Assembly: GCA_964638245.1 (NCBI GenBank)
Contig: CAZWZG010000014.1
Location: 1 to 32,535 of the forward strand
Direction: 5' to 3'
DNA: 32,535 nt
From: CAZWZG01 sp964638245
GTDB lineage: Bacteria > Pseudomonadota > Alphaproteobacteria > Rhodobacterales > Rhodobacteraceae
The notes below the pieces were generated by a model. That model was not told the DNA's origin. It saw nothing but the letters and a program-made list of their open reading frames with translations, and did no database searches. The translations under genes were made by a program, and so were the position numbers. Positions within the stretch are counted from its first letter, which is position 1. Every line of letters starts with the position of its first letter. Positions 24,976-32,074 of this stretch are shown one piece after another.

Positions 24976-26360
24976 TCAATAGCGGTAATGATCTGGCTTG
25001 AACGGGCCTTCCGGTGTCACGCCAATATAGGCCGCCTGATCCGGGTCCAGTTTTGTCAGCTTGGCACCGATTTTTTCCAAATGCAGCCGAGCGACCATTT
25101 CATCCAGATGCTTGGGCAGGATGTGCACGGTGTTGTCGTACTCATCGCCTTTCGTCCAAAGCTCGATCTGGGCCAGTACCTGATTGGTGAAGCTGGCGGA
25201 CATCACAAAGGACGGGTGGCCCGTCGCATTGCCGAGGTTCAGCAAGCGACCTTCGGACAGGAGGATGATCCGGTTGCCGCCCGGCATCTCGATCATGTCC
25301 ACCTGATCCTTGATGTTCGTCCACTTGTGGTTCTTCAGGTTTGCGACCTGAATTTCATTCTCGAAATGGCCGATGTTGCCGACGATCGCCATGTCCTTCA
25401 TCTCACGCATATGCTCGATGCGGATGACGTCCTTGTTGCCAGTCGTGGTGATGAAGATGTCAGCGTTGAGGTTCTCTTCCAGCAGCACAACCTCGAACCC
25501 GTCCATCGCCGCCTGAAGGGCGCAGATCGGATCGGCTTCGGTGACTTTCACCCGTGCGCCCGCTCCGCGGAGCGAGGCGGCAGAGCCTTTGCCCACATCG
25601 CCATAGCCGCATACGACAGCAACCTGCCAGCCATCATGGTATCAGTGGCGCGGCGGATGCCGTCCACGAGGCTCTCTTTACAGCCATACTTGTTGTCGAA
25701 CTTCGACTTGGTGACGCTGTCGTTCACATTGATCGCAGGGAAGGGGAGCTTGCCCTCTTTCACCAGCTGATAGAGCCGGTTGACGCCAGTCGTCGTCTCT
25801 TCTGACACACCCTTGATCGCATCGCGGGTCTTGGTGAACCAGCCGGGGCTCTCCGCCATGCGCTTGGCAATTTGCGCCTTGATGACGGCCTCTTCTTCGG
25901 ATTCTGGAACCGGAATAATCTCTTCACCGGCTTCGGCGCGCGCGCCCAGCAGCACGTAAAGCGTCGCGTCGCCGCCATCATCGAGGATCATGTTCGCGCC
26001 GTCAGGGAACATGAAGCTTTTGTCGAGGTAATCCCAATGCTCTTCCAGCGACTGACCCTTGATCGCGAAGACTGGGATGCCTGCTTCTGCAATCGCCGCA
26101 GCCGCGTGGTCCTGCGTCGAGAAAATGTTGCACGATGCCCAGCGCACGTCCGCGCCCAGTTCGACCAGCGTTTCGATCAAAACGGCCGTCTGGATTGTCA
26201 TGTGGAGCGAGCCGACGATCCGCGCACCCTTCAGGGGCTTGTCTTCGCCGTATTGCTCGCGCAGCGCCATCAGGCCCGGCATTTCGGTTTCGGCGATGTC
26301 CAGCTCCTTGCGCCCGAAACCGGCAAGGGAAATGTCTTTTACAATGTAGTCGTTCGGCAT
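24976..26360 (-). CDS. ahcY: adenosylhomocysteinase, broken by a one-base frameshift
   Basis: S-adenosylhomocysteine hydrolase, which splits SAH to adenosine and homocysteine and keeps methylation running. The first part (26360 to about 25626) covers the substrate domain, including GSLHMTIQTAVLIETL and KSKFDNKYGC. The second covers the NAD domain and the C-terminal PFKPDHYRY tail. The frame breaks around codon 245, just before the NAD-binding GYGDVGKG: after ATDTMMAG the DNA lacks one base near 25625. Restoring it gives KVAVVCGYGDVGKGSAASL and a 461-residue product of normal length. Everything else looks functional, so a sequencing error is at least as likely as a real mutation. The ATG at 26360 follows a GAGGAG site; an upstream start adds 14 unlikely residues. 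An annotation pipeline would flag this as a pseudogene. Confidence 0.93.
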
Positions 26361-26398
26361 CCTGCCGTCTCCTCGATGCATTTGCGCGCTCCCTATCA

Positions 26399-26416
26399 GC
26401 ACGGCTCTAGCCGTGC
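26399..26416 (-). promoter_or_regulatory. perfect inverted repeat in the ahcY leader
   Basis: GCACGGCT, two central bases, and AGCCGTGC form a perfect 8+8 symmetry; as RNA it would be a 7-bp stem with a TAGA tetraloop. It lies 38 bases before the ahcY ATG. It does not match the SAH or SAM/SAH riboswitch patterns I know. It could be an operator, a leader hairpin, or a terminator of the upstream small gene (no T-run). Confidence 0.4.
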
Positions 26417-26484
26417 AATCGGGACGCGTTTACAGCGTGAGAGGAAACATAGTCCTACCGATGGGCTGTTTCACCTGCGGCGTT

Positions 26485-26796
26485 TCAGCCAGGAATGCCT
26501 GCCGGTTTCGCCACTTTGGGTCCGCCGTCGCGCCAGTCAGATCCGGCGGCCATGATACACGTCATGCCATTGGCCTGGGTCATTAAAATGGTCCAGGTCG
26601 AGTTGTCCTCGGAGATCCAGACTTCGAAAATGCGGCTGGAGTTCTGGAGACCGCCTCCGGAAAAAGACTCACCATAACGGCCTTCAAGTTTGGTGATCAC
26701 ATCGTCGCGGGGCGCACAGCTTTGCCCATAGGCTGCGCTCGTTGTTGCAATCACTGCCGATGCGGCCAGTGCTGCGAAGGGTCCTTTGATCTTCAT
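26485..26796 (-). CDS. small secreted protein of unknown function
   Basis: A 103-residue protein with a clear Sec signal peptide: Lys-rich start, hydrophobic core and a cleavage site near residue 24 (SAAYG before QSC). The mature part of about 80 residues has two cysteines, one at its N-terminus and one in MTCIMAAGSDWRDGG, which could pair in the periplasm. The core ITKLEGRYGESFSGGG and WTILMTQANGMTCIMAAG resembles small conserved hypothetical proteins of Rhodobacteraceae, but I cannot name a family. An AGGAGT ribosome site lies 6 bases before the ATG. It sits upstream of ahcY on the same strand, 124 bp apart. Confidence 0.8.
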   Translation of the reverse strand: MKIKGPFAALAASAVIATTSAAYGQSCAPRDDVITKLEGRYGESFSGGGLQNSSRIFEVWISEDNSTWTILMTQANGMTCIMAAGSDWRDGGPKVAKPAGIPG

Positions 26797-26893
26797 CGTA
26801 CGACTCCTGTCTCGATAGGCGCGAACGCCTTGTGCTCGGTTCCTCCCTTCGTTCAGGTCCGGTCGGAAAAGCAGTGGTACAGGACCGGATGTT

Positions 26894-26918
26894 CACACCG
26901 GAAATCACACGCGGTGTG
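26894..26918. repeat. inverted repeat in the 271-bp intergenic region before the HD gene
   Basis: CACACCG (26894-26900) and CGGTGTG (26912-26918) are separated by 11 bases. This is the longest gene-free stretch of the window (26797-27067), a divergent promoter region between the secreted-protein gene and the HD gene. I see no gene or RNA in the rest of it. The function of the repeat is unknown. Confidence 0.3.
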
Positions 26919-27067
26919 CCAACATGGTGCCTCAGGACACCTATTGAGAGCAGGGTGGGCGGGCAATCTGCCGAAATCGCGTGCCAAAAATGACACTTTC
27001 AAGGCGTGCGCACGGGCTTGCGGCGCGGGCGTGGGACGTGTCACGTCTGGCGTTTGAGGAGGCCGAT

Positions 27068-27655
27068 ATGGCGAAACGTGCGTGGCAAAGGATGCTGTCG
27101 GGGCGGCGGTTGGATCTGTTGGATCCAACACCGATGGATATCGAGATCGAGGATATCGCCCACGGTTTGGCCTTCGTTGCGCGCTGGAACGGACAGACTG
27201 AAGGCGAGTTTGCCTATTCCGTGGCCGAGCATTCGCTTCTGGTCGAGGAAATCTATGCGCGCCTTGATCCTAAAGCCTCGCCGAAATGGCGCCTGGCCGC
27301 GCTTTTGCATGATGCGCCAGAGTATGTGATTGGCGACATGATCTCGCCCGTGAAATCTGCGGTGGGGCCGGGCTATGAAGACTTGGATCAGCGGTTGGCC
27401 GCTGCGATCCATTTGCGGTTCGGTTTACCTGCGACGATCCCGGTCGCGGTGAAGAAGATGATCAAGAAGGCGGACAAAGTTTCTGCCTGGCTGGAGGCAA
27501 CGCAGATTGCAGGGTTTTCGCGGTCAGAAGCGACGAAATTCTTCGGTGCACCCGATGGCGGCATCGTCAAGGACTTTGAAGTTGTGCTTAGAAAACCCGC
27601 TGATGTGCGGGCGGCTTACGTCGCCCGACACGAAGAGATCCTGTCCGAATTTTAG
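27068..27655 (+). CDS. HD-domain hydrolase, YfbR-like
   Basis: A 195-residue HD-superfamily metal-dependent phosphohydrolase. The ligands can be read in order: His32 in DIAHGLAF, His55 in AEHSLLV, and the HD pair His81-Asp82 in LLHDAPEYVIGDM, with a distal Asp in IKKADKVSAW. E. coli YfbR is a 5'-deoxynucleotidase; the same activity is plausible but unproven here. The ATG at 27068 is preferred because GAGGAGG lies 5 bases upstream; an earlier ATG would add 29 residues without support. It converges on regA, with the two stop codons overlapping by 4 bp. Confidence 0.87.
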   Translation: MAKRAWQRMLSGRRLDLLDPTPMDIEIEDIAHGLAFVARWNGQTEGEFAYSVAEHSLLVEEIYARLDPKASPKWRLAALLHDAPEYVIGDMISPVKSAVGPGYEDLDQRLAAAIHLRFGLPATIPVAVKKMIKKADKVSAWLEATQIAGFSRSEATKFFGAPDGGIVKDFEVVLRKPADVRAAYVARHEEILSEF

Positions 27656-28206
27656 CGCGGGCTGCGTTTGGACAGGATCCGTTGCAGCGTTCGGCGATGC
27701 ATGTTCAACCGGCGCGCTGTTTCGCTGACGTTGCGATCGCAGAGCTCGTACACCCTCTGGATATGCTCCCAACGCACGCGATCCGCGCTCATGGGGTTTT
27801 CCGGGGGTGGTGGCATTTCGTCGTCGGTGGCCAGCAATGCTGCCGTCAGGTCATTGGCATCGGCGGGCTTCGAAAGGTAATCGGTCGCACCGATTTTCAC
27901 GGCGGCCACGGCTGTCGTAATGGCACCATATCCGGTCAAAACAACGATGCGCGACTCCGGGCGGCGCTCGCGCAATAGCTCGACTACATCAAGGCCATTA
28001 CCGTCCTCAAGCCGCAGATCAACCACAGCATAGGCAGGCGGGCGCGATGTCGCCGCGGCGCGGCCTTCGGCCACGGATTGCGCCGTTTCGACCTCAAAGC
28101 CCCGCTTTTCCATAGCGCGCGCCAACCGTTTCACAAACGGCTCATCATCATCCACAAGAAGCAGAGACGGGTCTGGCCCAATCGACTGAAGTTCACGTTC
28201 TGGCAT
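27652..28206 (-). CDS. regA: RegA/PrrA/ActR response regulator, global redox control
   Basis: A 184-residue two-component response regulator. The receiver domain has the acidic pocket VDDDE (18-22), phospho-acceptor Asp63 in VVDLRLEDGNG, a conserved Thr in VVLTGYG and Lys in YLSKPAD. A proline-rich linker (MPPPPENP) leads to a C-terminal Fis-type helix-turn-helix, SETARRLNMHRRTLQRILSK, nearly invariant in this family. RegA controls photosynthesis, respiration, carbon and nitrogen fixation genes in response to redox state. The ATG at 28206 with GAGGA 8 bases upstream was chosen; a 35-residue upstream extension overlaps senC and is unlikely. senC precedes it by 52 bp and regB is divergent, the classical reg cluster. 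Confidence 0.97.
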   Translation of the reverse strand: MPERELQSIGPDPSLLLVDDDEPFVKRLARAMEKRGFEVETAQSVAEGRAAATSRPPAYAVVDLRLEDGNGLDVVELLRERRPESRIVVLTGYGAITTAVAAVKIGATDYLSKPADANDLTAALLATDDEMPPPPENPMSADRVRWEHIQRVYELCDRNVSETARRLNMHRRTLQRILSKRSPR

Positions 28207-28258
28207 ACTTAATTCCTCACTTGGTCCGGTACTTAAGGCACAAAGCGAGGCGGTCAAA

Positions 28259-28861
28259 TCATGCTGCGTCGATGTGACAGGCCACGCGCGCGGCCATTTC
28301 TTCTGGGGCAAGATCGCGACGGTAGAAATCGGCGAGGCCGATTTCCGGCAGCATCAGGTACGTGAACGTCGAATGGTCCACGAGATAGAATTCGTCGCCA
28401 GTGTCCTGCTTGGCATAGTAAGTCTTGTAAGCCTTGCTGGCCGCATCGACTTGCTCAAGGCTTCCAGTCAGACCCAGCATGTCCGGGTGCAGGTTGGCGG
28501 TGTAGTTGGCCAGAACCTCGGGCGTGTCCCGCTCAGGATCAATGGAAATGAAGACGGGTTTTACGTCGCGCCCTTCTTCCTGAAGGATGTCCGTCACGAT
28601 GGCCATCCGTGCCGCGTCGAGGGGACAGACGTCAGGGCAGAACGTGAAGCCGAAGTAGATCAGGGTTGGTTGCTGAATAACGTCCGCATCGGTCACTGTT
28701 TCACCGGTTTCGGACACCAAGGTGAAGGGTCCGCCGATTTCTGCGCCTGCCAACGTCGACGCACTGCACGAGTCGTCTTCCGCAAGCTGCGTGTATGCAA
28801 AAGTGCCCGCGACGACAGCGGTGATGGCGACGGCGGCGGCACTGGCATAAAGACGCAACAT
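28259..28861 (-). CDS. senC: SenC/PrrC (SCO1-type) copper chaperone
   Basis: A 200-residue membrane-anchored thioredoxin-fold protein of the SCO1/SenC family. An N-terminal membrane segment (about 5-24) holds the domain in the periplasm. The copper ligands are Cys75 and Cys79 in FCPDVCP and His163 in LVDHSTF. It delivers copper to the CuA or CuB site of cytochrome oxidase, and in Rhodobacter it affects signalling from the cbb3 oxidase to RegB/PrrB. The ATG at 28861 has AGGAG 8 bases upstream. It lies between divergent regB and downstream regA, as in R. capsulatus and R. sphaeroides. Confidence 0.96.
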   Translation of the reverse strand: MLRLYASAAAVAITAVVAGTFAYTQLAEDDSCSASTLAGAEIGGPFTLVSETGETVTDADVIQQPTLIYFGFTFCPDVCPLDAARMAIVTDILQEEGRDVKPVFISIDPERDTPEVLANYTANLHPDMLGLTGSLEQVDAASKAYKTYYAKQDTGDEFYLVDHSTFTYLMLPEIGLADFYRRDLAPEEMAARVACHIDAA

Positions 28862-28895
28862 GGAAGATGCTCCTGATTAGCATAGTTCAGATGTT

Positions 28896-28917
28896 GCGGC
28901 TTAGTTGAACACGACGC
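28896..28917. promoter_or_regulatory. possible RegA/PrrA-type site in the regB-senC promoter
   Basis: GCGGC (28896-28900) and GACGC (28913-28917) are spaced by 12 bases, resembling the loose GCGNC...GNCGC pattern reported for RegA/PrrA-type regulators. It lies between the divergent senC-regA and regB genes. The pattern is short and common in GC-rich DNA, so it is only a suggestion of autoregulation. Confidence 0.25.
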
Positions 28918-28970
28918 GCAGGATCGCAAGGGGGCGCGTTGCCACAGGGATGTTGGAGAAACCCAAGGGG

Positions 28971-30374
28971 ATGACCCACGAAACGACCAATACAGGCCCA
29001 TTTGGCCCACAAAGGCGGACAAATTGGGTTCGACTGCGCACGCTCGTCATTCTCAGATGGGTCGCGATTGTCGGTCAATTGACCGTGATCACGGTAGCGC
29101 AGCGCCTTTATCAGCTGGATTTGAACATCCTGCTTTGCCTTGTGGTCATCGGCGCAAGCGCTGTCGCCAACCTGATCGCGATGCGGCTTTATCCCGAGAC
29201 GGCACGTCTGCCTGAAGGCGCCGCGGCGATCCTTTTAACCGTCGACATCTTGCAGCTGAGCGCGCTGCTGTTCTTGACCGGGGGTCTTTCGAACCCGTTT
29301 GCCTTGCTCATCCTCGTGCCTGTGACCATTTCAGCGACCGCGTTGAATGTGCGGACAACGGTCGCGCTGGGCTCAGCAGCGATCATTGCCATTACGGTTG
29401 TCGCGACGTGGAGCCTGCCACTCACGACGACCTACGGTCGCGTCTTGGACATGCCCGATGAATTTGCCTTCGGGTTCTGGGTGGCGATCGTGATTGGCGT
29501 GGTGTTTCTGGCGGCCTATGCCCAGCGCGTCACAGCCGAGATCCACGAGATGAGCCAGGCTCTGACGGCTACCCAAATGGCGCTGGCCCGTGAGCAAAAG
29601 CTGACCGACCTTGGTGGCGTCGTCGCTGCGGCTGCACACGAGCTCGGTACGCCCTTGGCCACGATCATGCTTGTGTCCAGCGAATTGGCTGACGAATTGA
29701 GCGCCGATCCCGCCCTGAGAGAAGATGCAATTCTGATCCGCGATCAGGCAGAGCGGTGTCGCGACATCCTTCAATCCATGGGACGGGTCGGCAAAGACGA
29801 TCTGCACCTAAGAACCGGACCCCTTGGCGCAGTGCTCCGCGAAGCCGGCGAACCCCATGCCGACCGTGGACGCGACATCGATTATGTTTTGACCGCTTTG
29901 GAGGATGGCGTCGCACGGCAACCTAACATCCCCCGCAAACCGGAAATCATTCACGGGTTGCGCAACCTCATTCAGAACGCCGTCGATTTTTCGCAGTCCC
30001 AAGTCTGGGTCGAAGGCAGCTGGGATGAGGGGAGCGTGGTCGTGCGCATTCTTGATGACGGTCCCGGCTTTCCACAGCATGTTCTTGGCCGCATAGGGGA
30101 ACCATTCGTGCGCCAGAGGCGCCTGTTTGGGAACACGCCCGAGCGACCCGCCTATGAAGGGATGGGTCTGGGGCTATTCATTGCCAAGACCCTTCTTGAA
30201 CGCTCAGGCGCCGAAGTTGTCTTTGGGAACGGTCGCGCTGCGATCAGCGCCAAAGCCAAGCCCGGACAGAAGGCCGGAGCGGTAGTCGAAGTGCGATGGC
30301 CGCGACAAAGACTGACCGGCGGCAAGGACAATGAGCGGCTGCCGCTCGGTCAAAACCGCCCGTTGCAAGCCTAG
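28971..30374 (+). CDS. regB: RegB/PrrB/ActS redox-sensing histidine kinase
   Basis: A 467-residue sensor kinase that phosphorylates RegA. Six N-terminal membrane segments (about 10-175) contain the quinone-binding motif GGLSNPF at 104-110. The H-box is AAAAHELGTPLATI with His223, and Cys263 in RCRDIL is exactly 40 residues later, the position of redox-active Cys265 relative to His225 in R. capsulatus RegB. The ATPase domain has the N box (LIQNAVDFS), DDGPGFP and GMGLGLFIAK. The start is not certain: ATG at 28971 fits the family length, although GGAG is 12 bases away; other candidates are ATG 28950 and TTG 28905. Both redox inputs, quinone and cysteine, appear to be retained. Confidence 0.96.
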   Translation: MTHETTNTGPFGPQRRTNWVRLRTLVILRWVAIVGQLTVITVAQRLYQLDLNILLCLVVIGASAVANLIAMRLYPETARLPEGAAAILLTVDILQLSALLFLTGGLSNPFALLILVPVTISATALNVRTTVALGSAAIIAITVVATWSLPLTTTYGRVLDMPDEFAFGFWVAIVIGVVFLAAYAQRVTAEIHEMSQALTATQMALAREQKLTDLGGVVAAAAHELGTPLATIMLVSSELADELSADPALREDAILIRDQAERCRDILQSMGRVGKDDLHLRTGPLGAVLREAGEPHADRGRDIDYVLTALEDGVARQPNIPRKPEIIHGLRNLIQNAVDFSQSQVWVEGSWDEGSVVVRILDDGPGFPQHVLGRIGEPFVRQRRLFGNTPERPAYEGMGLGLFIAKTLLERSGAEVVFGNGRAAISAKAKPGQKAGAVVEVRWPRQRLTGGKDNERLPLGQNRPLQA

Positions 30375-30401
30375 GGCATGTCTTAATTCGCGGTTTCTGC
30401 G

Positions 30402-30417
30402 TTAACACAAAATTAAC
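30402..30417 (+). promoter_or_regulatory. full-consensus CtrA box
   Basis: TTAA (30402-30405), seven bases, then TTAAC (30413-30417) exactly match the CtrA consensus TTAA-N7-TTAAC. It lies 48 bases before the start of the PAS-domain gene in a 90-bp intergenic region, a suitable distance for CtrA regulation. Two TTAA words at this exact spacing are unlikely by chance in GC-rich DNA. Confidence 0.75.
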
Positions 30418-30464
30418 CAATACAACCAAAACGTGTGTGGTGCCTTTTCTAAGGAGGACATCGT

Positions 30465-32033
30465 GTGACCGCTGATCTGATCAGCTTGCTTGCTTTTGGT
30501 GCTGTTGCGTTTCTTGCCGGTTTGGCAGCGTTGTTTCTGACAGCGTGGCTCGACCCTATTGGGCGGCGGCGACGGCGGGGGCAACTGATCATGGACGGGG
30601 CGGATGGTGAGACCGTGTTCCTGTTTGAGCAGGACCGACTCATCGATGCAACGCAGTCCGCCAAGAAGCTTTTGGAGGCCGCACCAAACTCGGGTTCGCA
30701 ATGGACGCAATTGGTCGGGCTATTGGGTCCGCTTTTTCCCAAGGCCGGCGAACTGGCAGAGCTTGAGGACAAAGGCGAAGTCACGCTGTACTCGGATGAT
30801 GGAACAACGCGGCTGCACGCGCGCTCGCTTGGCACTATTCGTCGGATCAGCCTGATTGATCTGGAAGAACACGACAGTCGCATCCATGTCGACAAGCACA
30901 GCTTGGCCGCGATGCGCTCGGAACTGGACACCTTGCGGGCCAATACCGATACCGCACCTTTCCTTGTGTGGCGCGAAGCAGCTGATGGAACGATCACCTG
31001 GGTCAACCGGTCCTACCTCGATATGGTCGAGCGCGCGCACGATGTTGGCCGCGCACGAAGCTGGCCGCCCCCGGCCCTGTTTGATTCCGCTCATTCGATC
31101 GGACTTGCTGACCGCAAGACTATGCGTCGGTTGTGCATGAAAGCGCCCAATGTCCCGGGCGATCAGTGGTTTGATTGCCATCTGGCCCCGCTTGGCGACG
31201 AAGTGCTGATGACCGCGGTTGATGCCAATGAGGCGGTGCATGCGGAAACTCAACTGCGCGAATTCATGCAGACGCTGACCAAGACTTTCGCGCATTTGAC
31301 GGTCGGGCTGGCCATCTTTGACCGCAACCGCAGATTGGCTCTGTTTAATCCGGCATTGACCGACCTGACCGGATTGCCCGTGGATTTCCTCACTGGGCGG
31401 CCTGCTTTGCTGGCGTTTCTGGACAGCTTGCGGGAACGGCAGATGATGCCCGAACCAAAGGATTATCGCACATGGCGCAAAGAAATCGCCGAGCTTGAGG
31501 CCGCGGCGGCGGACGGCAATTATTCCGAGACATGGTCGCTCGGCACAGGACAAACCTATCGTGTCAGCGGGCGTCCGCATCCCGACGGTGCCATCGCCTT
31601 TATCTTTGAGGATATCAGCGCCGAAATCTCCCTGACCCGGCGCTTTAGAGCCGAACTCGAGATGGGTCAGGCCGTTGTGGACGCGATTGAAGACGCGGTG
31701 GCGGTTTTCACTTCCAACGGCGTCCTTGCCATGACCAATACCGCATATGCACAGCTTTGGGGGTCCGACCCCAACACGACGCTTGCCGATATCGGTATCG
31801 TCGAGGCAACCCGGCATTGGATCGAACTGGCAGCACCGTCACCCATCTGGGGCGAATTACGCGAGTTCGTCATGCGCCCGCAACAACGCGCAGAATGGGG
31901 CGCGCCGGTTATGCTTCAGGACGGCAGGGCAATCGATTGCAGGGTCGTTCCCATCGCCGGTGGCGCAACGATGATCCAATTCATCCTTCGCAACGAAATC
32001 AACCAGCCATCGGCCATTCCAAAACGCGCATGA
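30465..32033 (+). CDS. membrane-anchored multi-PAS sensor protein, DivL-like, without kinase domain
   Basis: A 522-residue protein. One N-terminal membrane helix (about 5-28) is followed by a basic stop (GRRRRRG) and three PAS-like regions (about 40-140, 155-260 and 275-385), then a fourth near 400-510 starting VVDAIEDAVAVFTSNGVLAMTN. No HisKA, ATPase or cyclase domain is present; the protein simply ends after the last PAS. It is a GTG start with a strong AAGGAGG 7 bases upstream. tsaE follows 41 bp later, and a full CtrA box lies in the promoter. The tsaE neighbour and PAS array recall DivL, the cell-cycle regulator of CckA, whose kinase-like part is missing here. The DivL identity is an inference from architecture and synteny. 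Confidence 0.82.
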   Translation: MTADLISLLAFGAVAFLAGLAALFLTAWLDPIGRRRRRGQLIMDGADGETVFLFEQDRLIDATQSAKKLLEAAPNSGSQWTQLVGLLGPLFPKAGELAELEDKGEVTLYSDDGTTRLHARSLGTIRRISLIDLEEHDSRIHVDKHSLAAMRSELDTLRANTDTAPFLVWREAADGTITWVNRSYLDMVERAHDVGRARSWPPPALFDSAHSIGLADRKTMRRLCMKAPNVPGDQWFDCHLAPLGDEVLMTAVDANEAVHAETQLREFMQTLTKTFAHLTVGLAIFDRNRRLALFNPALTDLTGLPVDFLTGRPALLAFLDSLRERQMMPEPKDYRTWRKEIAELEAAAADGNYSETWSLGTGQTYRVSGRPHPDGAIAFIFEDISAEISLTRRFRAELEMGQAVVDAIEDAVAVFTSNGVLAMTNTAYAQLWGSDPNTTLADIGIVEATRHWIELAAPSPIWGELREFVMRPQQRAEWGAPVMLQDGRAIDCRVVPIAGGATMIQFILRNEINQPSAIPKRA

Positions 32034-32074
32034 TGGCGGGTTGAACCCGGGTCCCTGCCGGGTAGACTTCGGGA

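Noticed and set aside
26361..26484. SAH or SAM/SAH riboswitch before ahcY
   Set aside because: The leader has one strong hairpin but not the conserved core sequences or pseudoknot layout of those riboswitch classes as I know them.
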